Shown: piece after piece, positions 1 through 6,534 of the stretch
Layout: each line of letters begins with the position of its first letter
How positions within the stretch are numbered: position 1 is the first letter of the stretch
NCBI GenBank assembly: GCA_017624645.1
Contig: JAGAMQ010000028.1
Location: 1-16,772, forward strand
Length of the DNA: 16,772 nucleotides
Direction of reading: 5' to 3'
Origin: Oscillospiraceae bacterium
GTDB taxonomy: Bacteria; Bacillota; Clostridia; Oscillospirales; Oscillospiraceae
Position numbers and translations under genes: made by a program
The notes under the pieces: model-generated
What the model saw: only the letters and a program-made list of their open reading frames with translations
Database searches by the model: none
What the model was told of the DNA's origin: nothing

Positions 1-174
1 ATCATGACCCAGCCGAAGGCCAACCAGCAGGAGAAGATCAGCTTTAAGGTATCCGAGCTGCGGGATTTCTTTCCCCGGCACTATACCGCCGCCCAGATGA
101 TGCAGGAAATCATCCTGGCAGTAAAAGAGCGGCAGCAACGATTGGCCCGTCAGAGGAATCGGGATGCGAGATGA
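1..174 (+). CDS. C-terminal fragment of a probable ParB/Spo0J-like partition protein of the mobile element
   Basis: The reading frame is open from the window edge and ends at TGA 172-174, leaving 57 residues. The fragment contains KISFKVSELRDFFPRHYT followed by a helical tail rich in Gln and Arg (ERQQRLARQRNRDAR). From memory, ParB-like proteins carried by clostridial conjugative elements end in a similar LRKYFPxxYTPxQM segment with a basic helical tail. The family call therefore rests on a short match and could be wrong. The position just upstream of xis and int fits an accessory gene of the element. The start and the DNA-binding domain lie outside the window, so nothing can be said about whether the gene is intact. 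Confidence 0.45.
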   Translation: MMTQPKANQQEKISFKVSELRDFFPRHYTAAQMMQEIILAVKERQQRLARQRNRDAR

Positions 175-274
175 TGGCGGCAATGACCTGCTCGCAACGA
201 ATATAAAGATTGGAGAATTATTATGAAAACATTATTTAACGCTATGAGAATTTGCAGAAAGGAGTGCAAGCCCA

Positions 275-472
275 TTGAAGTACGAGGTTCCTATCTGGGA
301 GAAAAGCAATTTGACTCTGGAAGAAGCGGCTGCGTATTCCGGAATCGGAATTAATAAATTACGGAAGTTGTCTAACAGCGAGTCCTGCCCCTTTGTGCTT
401 TGGGTAGGCTCCAAGCGTTTAATCAAGCGCAGAAAACTGGATGAGTATGTCGAGCGGATGTATTCCATTTGA
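275..472 (+). CDS. xis: Excisionase (Xis) of a Tn916-superfamily element
   Basis: This is a 65-residue basic protein of the usual size for Tn916-type excisionases. These proteins bind the element ends and steer the integrase towards excision. The sequence shows PIWEKSNLTLEEAAAYSGIG, then KLRKL, VLWVGSKRLIKRRKLDEYV. This matches the Tn916 Xis pattern of PIWE-x-LTxEEA, a winged-helix recognition segment and a basic IKR motif. The start is TTG 275, chosen because AAAGGAG at 258-264 sits 10 bases upstream and the frame is closed by TGA at 245-247. A different-frame ORF beginning at ATG 223 overlaps it. The integrase follows 102 bases downstream. The gene appears intact although the integrase beside it is broken. 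Confidence 0.85.
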   Translation: MKYEVPIWEKSNLTLEEAAAYSGIGINKLRKLSNSESCPFVLWVGSKRLIKRRKLDEYVERMYSI

Positions 473-508
473 TGTACTCTTTTTTCTTTTATCCGCACAT
501 TAGCTTTT

Positions 509-547
509 AGGCCAGCGTTCAAGTATAATCCGCTTGAGCGCTGGCCT
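509..547 (+). other. Hairpin between xis and int
   Basis: AGGCCAGCGTTCAAG (509-523) pairs with CTTGAGCGCTGGCCT (533-547) around a 9-base loop. There is one U-G pair in the 15-bp stem. No T-run follows, so it does not look like an ordinary terminator. It ends 13 bases before the integrase ribosome site (AAAGGAG, 560-566). It could slow transcription from xis into int, shield the mRNA from decay, or act as a protein-binding palindrome. Confidence 0.7.
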
Positions 548-574
548 ATTCCGCCAAAGAAAGGAGTATGAATT

Positions 575-1129
575 ATGGCAGGAAAGGCACAGACGAAAAG
601 AAAAGACAAGGATAGAATTGTTCTCAGGAAAGGTGAGAGCCAGCGTAAGAATGGCACCTATCACTTCTCCTGGACAGACAAGGCAGGCAAGCGCCACTTC
701 ATATACGCACCGACCCTGGAAGAACTGCGGGAGAAAGAAGCGGCAATCGAAAAGGATAAGCTGGACGGTATCAAGGCAGAAGCCAGATATGTCACGGTCA
801 ATGAGATGTTTGACTTGTGGTGTCAGCTGAAGCGCGGCCTGAAAAACAATACCTTCGAAAACTACAAGTATATGTATAACACTTTTGTCAGACCGAACTT
901 TGGCAAACAGCGAATTACCGCACTAAAGAAATCGGATGTGAAGCGATTCTACAATTACCTGGCAGATGAAAGAGGATTGCAGGCTTCTACCATTGACAGT
1001 GTTCACACGGTTTTGCATCAGGTGTTGGATATGGCTGTGGATGACGATTACATCCGTAGTAATCCCTCTGATGGCGTCCTGAAGGAGCTGAAGCAGTCCC
1101 ACATTTTCAAAACCGAGAAGCGTCGGTGA
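575..1129 (+). CDS. Integrase N-terminal segment: arm-binding and core-binding domains only
   Basis: The segment has 184 residues from ATG 575, preceded by AAAGGAG at 560-566, and ends at the premature TGA. It contains the arm-binding domain (roughly residues 1-60) and the core-binding domain (roughly 70-170, FDLWCQLKRGLKNNTFENYKY onward), with no catalytic residues. If made alone it could still bind attachment-site DNA and interfere with an intact integrase. That role is inference. Confidence 0.5.
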   Translation: MAGKAQTKRKDKDRIVLRKGESQRKNGTYHFSWTDKAGKRHFIYAPTLEELREKEAAIEKDKLDGIKAEARYVTVNEMFDLWCQLKRGLKNNTFENYKYMYNTFVRPNFGKQRITALKKSDVKRFYNYLADERGLQASTIDSVHTVLHQVLDMAVDDDYIRSNPSDGVLKELKQSHIFKTEKRR

Positions 1130-1819
1130 TTGACCAAGCCGGAGCAGGAACTCCTGCTGAACTTCCTAAAAAACCACCCCATCTACAATCACTGGTATCC
1201 CATCTTTGCTGTGATGGTGGGAACCGGACTACGGGTAGGGGAGCTGTCAGGACTGCGGTGGTGCGACATTGATCTGGACGAGGGCATCATCGACATCAAC
1301 CACACTCTGGTCTACTATGATCATCGGGATGAGAACAGCAAAACTGGATGCTACTTCAATGTTCACACTCCCAAGACGGAAGCCGGTAAACGGCAGGTAC
1401 CGATGCTGGAGTTCGTAAAGGAAGCGTTCCTCATGGAACGGGAGTATCAGCAACTCATCGGACTGGTGTGTAAGGTGACCATTGACGGATACACGGATTT
1501 TATCTTCCTCAACCGAGATGGCGGCACCTTCTACCAGGGATCGCTGAATAAGACCATCCGCAGAATCATCCGGGATTGCAACGACGAGGTGCTTCAGAAG
1601 GGCGAAGAAAACCCGGTGCTTCTTCCACACTTTAGCTGTCACTCCCTGCGGCATACATTCACAACGAGAATGTGCGAAGCGGGTGTAAACATCAAGGTAA
1701 TGCAGGACACTCTGGGGCATGCGGACATTTCCACCACTCTAAACATTTATGCCGATGTAACAAAGGAACTGAAGAAGTCTGAGTTTGAAGGGTTGGACAG
1801 TTACTTTGCGACAGCATAA
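1130..1819 (+). CDS. Integrase C-terminal segment: complete catalytic domain
   Basis: The segment has 229 residues if translation restarts at TTG 1130, which directly abuts the TGA (TGATTG). All catalytic motifs of the tyrosine recombinase are present: TGLRVGEL, PKTEAGKRQVP, HSLRH, LGHADIS and LNIYADV. Only a weak GAGAAG (1115-1120) precedes the TTG, so translation would depend on reinitiation after the upstream stop or on readthrough. The protein would lack the DNA-holding domains and probably would not recombine by itself. Confidence 0.45.
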   Translation: MTKPEQELLLNFLKNHPIYNHWYPIFAVMVGTGLRVGELSGLRWCDIDLDEGIIDINHTLVYYDHRDENSKTGCYFNVHTPKTEAGKRQVPMLEFVKEAFLMEREYQQLIGLVCKVTIDGYTDFIFLNRDGGTFYQGSLNKTIRRIIRDCNDEVLQKGEENPVLLPHFSCHSLRHTFTTRMCEAGVNIKVMQDTLGHADISTTLNIYADVTKELKKSEFEGLDSYFATA

Positions 1820-1875
1820 CCTCTTGCAATCTGCACGGCGGCATGTTATACTGTGAATACGAAAAAATATCGAAT

Positions 1876-1905
1876 TTACATCACTTACATCACAAGTTAC
1901 ATCAA
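1876..1905 (+). repeat. Three direct copies of TTACATCA(C/A), possible integrase arm sites
   Basis: TTACATCAC occurs at 1876-1884 and again in tandem at 1885-1893. TTACATCAA follows at 1897-1905 after a 3-base gap. They start 57 bases after the integrase stop. Tn916-type elements carry short direct repeats near their ends that bind the arm-binding domain of Int, so this is a reasonable reading. The element boundary itself cannot be fixed from one end. The remaining non-coding stretch to 2064 is A-rich and holds no gene that I can support. Confidence 0.45.
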
Positions 1906-2064
1906 TTGAAACAGATTGAGTAAAGGGCTGTGTAGAGTTATGTAATTTGAAAGTAAGGAAAAGGGCAACAAAGTAGGGATATGTAGAACTACAAAGGGCA
2001 GTAAATTTCACTTCCCCTAAATCCCCACGATGAAGCCTCTGGACTGATTTAAATTTCCAAAGGA

Positions 2065-2105
2065 ACACCCCCAAGGGTATCTCCCTTGGGGGTGTGGTTG
2101 TTTAT
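2065..2105. terminator. Hairpin terminator between the element and the xre gene
   Basis: ACACCCCCAAGGG (2065-2077) pairs perfectly with CCCTTGGGGGTGT (2083-2095) around the loop TATCT. A T-rich stretch follows on the plus strand (GGTTGTTTATT). On the minus strand the hairpin begins 7 bases after the xre stop codon and is followed by a weaker T-rich run. It most likely ends minus-strand xre transcription and may also stop reading from the element. Confidence 0.75.
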
Positions 2106-2344
2106 TGGATCTCTTGCTCCAGGGCATCAAACTCCGGTGTGCTGAAAAACTTACCGAGAGTGAGCTTAAAAGCATCAAATAGCTTTTTGATGGTGACAGT
2201 GCCGGGGTTCTGGCTTTCTCCGTTGAGGATGCTTTTGATTGTTGATTGCGGAACAGCAGAAAGATTGCTCAATCCATTGGGAGTGACGCCGTTCTTTTTA
2301 CACAACTGGCGTATTCTGTTTGCAATTGCACCTGCCGTGTTCAT
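2102..2344 (-). CDS. Small Xre/HTH_3-type transcriptional regulator
   Basis: This is an 80-residue protein made almost entirely of a Cro/CI-type helix-turn-helix domain: NRIRQLCKKNGVTPNGLS, then AVPQSTIKSILNGESQNPGTVTIKKLFDAF. The C-terminal tail is short and acidic (EFDALEQEIQ). I chose ATG 2344 because GGAGG at 2353-2357 lies 8 bases upstream. An ATG 6 bases earlier would be too close to that site, and a longer frame to 2410 lacks one. The gene is divergent from the metal-chelate importer. It lies between the mobile element and the importer, and its promoter region overlaps theirs, so it might regulate either. No sensor domain is present. The target is not known. Confidence 0.8.
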   Translation of the reverse strand: MNTAGAIANRIRQLCKKNGVTPNGLSNLSAVPQSTIKSILNGESQNPGTVTIKKLFDAFKLTLGKFFSTPEFDALEQEIQ

Positions 2345-2383
2345 ATGCATCACCTCCGGCTGTAATACATCGGGCAGAAATAT

Positions 2384-2395
2384 CCCCCCCGGGGG
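2384..2395. promoter_or_regulatory. C/G palindrome upstream of the importer promoter
   Basis: Seven C residues run into five G residues, giving the perfect palindrome CCCCCGGGGG at 2386-2395 followed by CTT. It directly precedes the weak -35 region of the importer promoter. A nearly identical CCCCCCGGGGGGCTT recurs at 4300-4314 before the binding-protein gene. It could be an operator or chance GC clustering. Confidence 0.3.
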
Positions 2396-2396
2396 C

Positions 2397-2425
2397 TTAC
2401 GCAGAAACAAAAAAGGTGCTATAAT
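2397..2425 (+). promoter_or_regulatory. Extended -10 promoter of the metal-chelate importer
   Basis: TATAAT at 2420-2425 is preceded by TG at 2417-2418, which makes the extended -10 motif TGCTATAAT. The -35 position (TTACGC, 2397-2402, spacing 17) matches consensus poorly, as is common when the extended -10 is present. Transcription would begin near 2432, leaving a leader of about 35 bases before ATG 2467. Confidence 0.6.
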
Positions 2426-2466
2426 ACCATGGTTATGAGAATGATTACAGGGAGAAAAGAGACCCC

Positions 2467-3537
2467 ATGAACCATATGATAGAACTGGAAAAGAAGCACA
2501 GAAGAAATACAGGGATTATGATGGCAATGCTTGTGGCGGTGATCGTCATAGGTGCTGCCTGTTTGTTTGTCGGCTCCTCCAATATGTCCTTTGGCGATGC
2601 CCTTGACGCACTGTTGGGGGGCGGTAACGATGCCCAAAGCCGGATTATATGGAAGATCCGAGTTCCCCGTGTGCTGGCAGCCATCATTGCCGGTGCCGGT
2701 CTGTCCGTTGCCGGACTTGTGATGCAGACGACCCTGAATAATGCTATGGCGTCGCCATCCACGTTGGGCGTATCCAATGCGGCGGTCTTCGGTGCCAACC
2801 TTTCCATCATTGCCTTTGCAGGGGGCTTCCTGTCTACAGGCAACAATTTAAGCAGCTTTGATGTGGGTGCCAATCCCTACGCTACCAGTGTGCTGGCCTT
2901 TGTGTTTTCCTCGCTGTCTGTACTGCTGATCCTGGGACTGTGTAAGGTCCGTTCTTTTTCCCCCAATGTAGTGGTGCTGTCCGGTATGGCCATCGGTTCC
3001 GTATGGACCGCAGCCACCACCATCCTGCAGTTTTACGCCACGGATGTTGGCTTGTCCGCAGCTGTTGTGTGGAGCTTTGGCGATTTGGGCCGTGCCACAT
3101 ACCGTACCGATGCCATTATGGCGGCGGTGGTACTGGTTGGCGTTGTGTTTTTTGTGCTGATGGCTTGGAAGTACAACGCACTGCTCAGCGGTGAGGCCAC
3201 CGCCAGAACCATGGGTGTCCATGTGGAGGGCCTGCGCTTCGTGTCCCTGCTTCTGGCATCGGTAATCACCGCCGTCTGTGTGTCCTTCTTGGGGGTAATC
3301 GGATTCGTGGGCGTCATCTGTCCCCACGTGACGAAAAAACTGCTGGGACAGGACCATCGGGTCACCATCCCGGTTTCCTGCATGATGGGAAGCCTGCTGC
3401 TTTTGCTGGCAGATACTCTGTCCCGGAGTGTTGGCAATGGTTCGGCTCTTCCGGTGGGCGCCATTACATCCCTGTTGGGCGCACCTTTCTTCATTGCTAT
3501 CATTTTCGGCAGAAAGGAGGGGCACCACGGATGCTAA
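2467..3537 (+). CDS. FecCD-type ABC transporter permease for an iron, corrinoid or other metal chelate
   Basis: This 356-residue integral membrane protein is of normal length for the FecCD/BtuC family, which forms the channel of type II importers. It is strongly hydrophobic with about ten membrane segments. Family marks include RVPRVLAAIIAGAGLSVAGLVMQ near residues 60-80, the GxxxG-rich middle, and the terminal PVGAITSLLGAPFFIAIIFG. A ribosome site (CAGGGAG, 2448-2454) lies 12 bases before ATG 2467. The gene overlaps the ATPase gene by 7 bases, so the two are translationally coupled. The substrate cannot be read from the permease. The family carries ferric siderophores, haem and cobalamin. 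The His-rich methyltransferase encoded downstream hints at a transition metal. Confidence 0.9.
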   Translation: MNHMIELEKKHRRNTGIMMAMLVAVIVIGAACLFVGSSNMSFGDALDALLGGGNDAQSRIIWKIRVPRVLAAIIAGAGLSVAGLVMQTTLNNAMASPSTLGVSNAAVFGANLSIIAFAGGFLSTGNNLSSFDVGANPYATSVLAFVFSSLSVLLILGLCKVRSFSPNVVVLSGMAIGSVWTAATTILQFYATDVGLSAAVVWSFGDLGRATYRTDAIMAAVVLVGVVFFVLMAWKYNALLSGEATARTMGVHVEGLRFVSLLLASVITAVCVSFLGVIGFVGVICPHVTKKLLGQDHRVTIPVSCMMGSLLLLLADTLSRSVGNGSALPVGAITSLLGAPFFIAIIFGRKEGHHGC

Positions 3538-4289
3538 AGGTAGAGGATTTGCGTTTTTCATACAGTAAGCATGGAAAGCCTGTGCTGAACGGTGCCTCCC
3601 TGGAACTAAAACAGGGGGAAGTGGGAATCCTGTTGGGCAAGAACGGTTCCGGCAAGACAACACTTTTCAAGAATCTTCTGGGAATCAATGCACCGGATAG
3701 TGGCAGTGTCACCTTTGACGGTGAGGACCTTTTAAAAATGAAACGCCGAGATCGGGCAAGGCGGATCGCCTATGTGCCCCAGCACATTCATTTCGGTGAC
3801 CTGAGCGTATTTGATTCCGTGCTCATGGGCAGAGTTTCCTACTTCGGCATGAAGGCAGGACAGGAGGACTACGAAACGGTGGAAAAGATCCTGCAGGATA
3901 TGGGGCTTCAGGAATTTGCAAGCCGCAGTGCCGAAGCTTTGTCCGGCGGCGAAAAGCAGAAGATCGCCATTGCCCGGGCTATGGCACAGGAGCCAAAGCT
4001 GATGGTCTTTGACGAGCCCACCGGGAATCTGGACATTGCCAACGAGCAGCTGATTATCGCAGAAGCAAAGAAGCTTGCTAGGGAGAAGAATATCAGTATC
4101 CTCTCCTCGCTGCATGACTTCAACCAGGCTCTTTCCTTTGGAGATAAGTTCTTTTTTATGAAAGACGGTGTTGTGAAGTATGCCGGCGGAAAAGAGATCT
4201 TTACTGAGGATATCATCCGGGACATCTTTGATGCCGATGTACAAATCCGGAGTATTGACGGGCGATCTGTGATATTAAATACATTCTGA
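3531..4289 (+). CDS. FecE/BtuD-type ABC transporter ATP-binding protein
   Basis: This 252-residue ATPase powers the FecCD-type importer. Walker A is GKNGSGKT (residues 36-43). The Q-loop Gln is in YVPQ (near 84), the signature is LSGGE (137-141), Walker B is LMVFDE (157-162) and the H-loop His is in SSLHD (near 195). All residues needed for ATP hydrolysis are present. ATG 3531 lies inside the end of the permease gene behind a strong AGAAAGGAGGGG site. The sequence clusters with siderophore and cobalamin import ATPases rather than amino-acid ones. The stop at 4287-4289 is followed 11 bases later by a GC-rich hairpin that may reduce or reset transcription before the binding-protein gene. Confidence 0.9.
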   Translation: MLKVEDLRFSYSKHGKPVLNGASLELKQGEVGILLGKNGSGKTTLFKNLLGINAPDSGSVTFDGEDLLKMKRRDRARRIAYVPQHIHFGDLSVFDSVLMGRVSYFGMKAGQEDYETVEKILQDMGLQEFASRSAEALSGGEKQKIAIARAMAQEPKLMVFDEPTGNLDIANEQLIIAEAKKLAREKNISILSSLHDFNQALSFGDKFFFMKDGVVKYAGGKEIFTEDIIRDIFDADVQIRSIDGRSVILNTF

Positions 4290-4300
4290 CAAAAAACAAC

Positions 4301-4325
4301 CCCCCGGGGGGCTTCCCTCCGGGGG
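4301..4325 (+). terminator. GC-rich hairpin between ATPase and binding-protein genes, partial terminator or attenuator
   Basis: CCCCCGGGGGG (4301-4311) pairs with CCCTCCGGGGG (4315-4325) around a CTT loop, giving an 11-bp stem with one G-U pair. The downstream tract (ATATCCTTGTT) is only weakly T-rich, so termination may be partial. It could set a different expression level for the lipoprotein. The weak TATGAT at 4336-4341 may be a secondary start. Confidence 0.55.
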
Positions 4326-4373
4326 ATATCCTTGTTATGATGTGTGCAGATTGAAATTGAGAGGATGATCCCC

Positions 4374-5522
4374 ATGAAAAAAATCATAGCATTTCTGTTG
4401 GCACTGACAATTTTTGTCGCAATGACTGCCTGTTCTGCTCCGGAGGAGGTTTCTACCGGCAGTGTGACTGTTACCGATATGATTGGCCGCCAAGTGACCG
4501 TCACCCCCGGTAGCTACAAAAAGGTCGTCTGCATTGGTGCAGGTGCACTTAGAATGTATAGCTATATCGGCGATGTATCCTTGCTGTGTGGCGTGGAGGA
4601 CATTGACAATACTGCCTTGGCGGAACGGCCTCAGATGTTCGACTCCGTTGCCCGTCCTTATGTATTGGCTTACGGTGATGAATTCAGCAAACTGCCTTCC
4701 TGCGGCGTAGGCGGTCCTATGGCGCAGGCGGCGGAAGCAGAGAAGATCCTTTCCTGCGGACCCGACATCGTCATTTCGGAATTTGAGGATGTGGAGAAGT
4801 CTGATGCCCTGCAGCAACAGCTGGGGGTGCCGGTGATCACCTTGCGTGGCAGCAAAAGCGTTTTCGATAAACCTTTTTCCGGTTCCATGGAACTGCTGGG
4901 CAAGATCTTCCAGCGAGAAGAAAAGGCTGCAAGGCTTGTAAAATTTATTGGGGAGGAAAAAGCTGCCATTGAGGCAAGGGTGGCAAATATCCCCGAAGCA
5001 GACAAACCCAGTGTGTATATTTGCGGCCTGGGCAACTGGGGCACTACTAACCATCTGACCACTGGGGAAAAATACGTTTCCTTTGAGATCGCCGGGGTCA
5101 AAAATGTGGTTTCCGGCTTGGGAATGGAGGGGATCGGCCCCATCGAGGAAGAGAAGTTCGTGGAGCTGGGCGAGAAGATGGATATGATCATCATGGATGC
5201 CGCCGCTGTAAAGAATATCAAGCCTCTGTATGCCGAGGATAAGACCATGTTCGATACCTGTAAGGCATGGCAGGAGGGCGAAGTGTATTTGGAGATGGCG
5301 TATAATGCTTACTACACCAATTACGAGATATCTCTGATCAACACCTGGTTTATTGCAAAGACCGTGTACCCGGAAGTGTTTGCCGACATTGATATGACTG
5401 CAAAGACCAACGAGGTCACCAAGGAGTTTTTGGGCGTAGAGCTGGCAGAGGAGATTTTCGCCTGCCCCAGCAGCTTTGGCGGCTACGGAAAACTGGATAT
5501 TGCTACATTCTTCAACAGATGA
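4374..5522 (+). CDS. Periplasmic-binding-type lipoprotein of the metal-chelate importer
   Basis: This 382-residue protein captures the chelate outside the cell and delivers it to the FecCD/FecE pair. It has a short basic N-terminus, a hydrophobic segment and the lipobox AMTAC with the lipidated Cys at residue 20. A fold of the Peripla_BP_2 (FecB/BtuF) type follows: VTVTDMIGRQVTV, a KVVCIGAG segment, a central GPDIVISEFEDVE, and late NAYYTNYEISLINTWFIAKTVYPEVF. I start at ATG 4374 because the signal peptide begins there and GAGAGG (4359-4364) is 9 bases upstream. A GTG at 4344 would add ten non-signal residues. The gene ends directly before a strong terminator. Substrate is uncertain: an iron chelate or corrinoid by family, possibly nickel or cobalt by context. 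Confidence 0.88.
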   Translation: MKKIIAFLLALTIFVAMTACSAPEEVSTGSVTVTDMIGRQVTVTPGSYKKVVCIGAGALRMYSYIGDVSLLCGVEDIDNTALAERPQMFDSVARPYVLAYGDEFSKLPSCGVGGPMAQAAEAEKILSCGPDIVISEFEDVEKSDALQQQLGVPVITLRGSKSVFDKPFSGSMELLGKIFQREEKAARLVKFIGEEKAAIEARVANIPEADKPSVYICGLGNWGTTNHLTTGEKYVSFEIAGVKNVVSGLGMEGIGPIEEEKFVELGEKMDMIIMDAAAVKNIKPLYAEDKTMFDTCKAWQEGEVYLEMAYNAYYTNYEISLINTWFIAKTVYPEVFADIDMTAKTNEVTKEFLGVELAEEIFACPSSFGGYGKLDIATFFNR

Positions 5523-5528
5523 TCACAG

Positions 5529-5554
5529 AAAGAGCCGCCGGCAGGCGGCTTTTT
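5529..5554 (+). terminator. Rho-independent terminator after the importer operon
   Basis: AGCCGCC (5533-5539) and GGCGGCT (5544-5550) form a perfect stem with loop GGCA. It is followed by a T-run (5550-5554), and AAA before the stem can pair with it. It begins within ten bases of the lipoprotein stop, so the methyltransferase gene needs its own promoter. Confidence 0.9.
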
Positions 5555-5555
5555 C

Positions 5556-5584
5556 TTGCAAGGATAGGCAAAATGTGATATAAT
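5556..5584 (+). promoter_or_regulatory. Promoter of the methyltransferase-acetyltransferase pair
   Basis: TTGCAA (5556-5561) and TATAAT (5579-5584) are separated by 17 bases, with an extended TG at 5576-5577. It lies directly behind the terminator, which makes the downstream pair a separate transcription unit with a leader of about 25 bases. Confidence 0.8.
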
Positions 5585-5613
5585 TATACGGAAATTTGAC
5601 CGGAGGAAGTAAC

Positions 5614-6519
5614 ATGGAGAAGAAAGATATCATTGCGTTTTTTGACCGGTGCGCGCCTACCTGGGATGCGGAAATGGTCAAAAGCGATGTAATTATCGGG
5701 AGAATTCTGGACAATGCCGAGGTAGGCGCAGGCATGAATGTACTGGATGTTGCCTGCGGCACCGGTGTAATGTTTGACTATTATCTGCGTAGGGGCGCAG
5801 CATCGGTCACCGGTATTGATATTTCTCCGGAAATGGCGAAGATCGCGGCAGAGAAGTACGCTGGAGAATCCAAGGTGCAGGTGCTCTGCGGGGATGTGGA
5901 GGAGTATGCATTTGACCGAAAATTTGACCGGATCGTGGTGTACAATGCCTTTCCCCATTTTCCGTATCCCAAGCGTCTGATTAAAATTCTTGCCGGTCTT
6001 TTGAAGGAAGACGGCAGACTTACCGTAGCCCACGGTATGAGCCGGGAAGCTATTGACAACCATCACAGTGGCGCTGCCAGTAAGGTCAGTAATGGCCTGA
6101 TGACGGCAGAAAGTCTGAAAAGGATTTTTGATGCCCACTTTGATGTGGAGGTGGTGATCTCCAACCGCCATATGTATCAGGTCAGCGGTGTCAAGCGGGA
6201 TGTGCTGGCCCACTCTCACAGCGGTACTGCCCACAGCCACGGCGGATTGACCCATTGCCATACCCACGGGGAAGAGGCGCACGATCACAGCCCGGCGGAG
6301 AACGCAACGCCCCTGGAGGAACTGCTGGTGATGATGAAATATCTTGTCAGCCACAACGACGCCCATGCCCAGGAGGTGGCGGATCTTGCCCGGGAACTGA
6401 TGGCAGCAGGCAAGGACGTGGCTTACGATGAGATTATGGATGCCGTTTCCGATTTTGATATGGTCAACGCCAAGCTGGCAGCGGTACTCACCAAGCTGTC
6501 TGTGGAGGACGTGCTTTAA
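5614..6519 (+). CDS. Class I SAM-dependent methyltransferase with His-rich metal-binding stretch and C-terminal helical domain
   Basis: This 301-residue protein has three parts. Residues 1-190 are a Rossmann-type methyltransferase with SAM motif VLDVACGTG (43-51), acidic GIDIS (67-71), CGDVEEY (92-98) and VYNAFPHFPYP (109-119). Residues 200-225 hold nine His and one Cys (AHSHSGTAHSHGGLTHCHTHGE), a typical Ni/Co/Zn/Cu-binding stretch. Residues 232-301 form a predicted helical domain with SHNDAHA. Helical domains with such a HNxxHA motif after His-rich linkers occur, from memory, in metal-handling proteins. The start is ATG 5614 behind CGGAGGAA (5601-5608). It has its own promoter but sits next to the metal-chelate importer. 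The methyl acceptor is unknown. It may modify a chelator or respond to metal, which is inference. Confidence 0.85.
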   Translation: MEKKDIIAFFDRCAPTWDAEMVKSDVIIGRILDNAEVGAGMNVLDVACGTGVMFDYYLRRGAASVTGIDISPEMAKIAAEKYAGESKVQVLCGDVEEYAFDRKFDRIVVYNAFPHFPYPKRLIKILAGLLKEDGRLTVAHGMSREAIDNHHSGAASKVSNGLMTAESLKRIFDAHFDVEVVISNRHMYQVSGVKRDVLAHSHSGTAHSHGGLTHCHTHGEEAHDHSPAENATPLEELLVMMKYLVSHNDAHAQEVADLARELMAAGKDVAYDEIMDAVSDFDMVNAKLAAVLTKLSVEDVL

Positions 6520-6534
6520 CGGGAGGAAGGAACT

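Larger units (their letters stand above)
575..1819 (+). pseudogene. int: Tyrosine integrase of the conjugative element, interrupted by an in-frame TGA
   Basis: The two open segments 575-1129 and 1130-1819 are in the same frame and are separated only by TGA at 1127-1129. Read through, they give a 414-codon integrase of normal length for Tn916-superfamily recombinases. The N-terminal part has an arm-binding domain (RKGESQRKNGTYHFSWTD) and a SAM-like core-binding domain. The C-terminal part has the full catalytic set: Arg in TGLRVGEL, Lys in TPKTEAGKRQVP, HSLRH, LGH and the nucleophile Tyr in LNIYADV. The stop falls in the linker before LTKPEQ, where intact relatives that I recall read RRALT. 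The rest of the frame is undamaged. This suggests a recent nonsense change, a sequencing or assembly error, or two separately translated pieces. Confidence 0.8.

Noticed and set aside
223..354. A 43-codon ORF with a good GGAG site overlapping the xis start in another frame
   Set aside because: Its product resembles nothing I know, and it overlaps the clearly recognisable Xis. At most it is a short leader that couples translation.
1130..1132. TGA at 1127-1129 read as an amino acid through a changed genetic code
   Set aside because: TGA ends citD, citE, citF, the lipoprotein gene and xis at the expected lengths, so the standard code applies in this genome.
2371..2466. Possible cobalamin riboswitch before the FecCD importer
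   Set aside because: The leader after the promoter is only about 35 bases and lacks the B12-box pattern, which is too short for that riboswitch.
2848..3663. A 271-codon minus-strand ORF opposite the FecCD permease
   Set aside because: It is rich in His, Gln and Gly because it mirrors hydrophobic codons of the permease. It has no recognisable domain or ribosome site.
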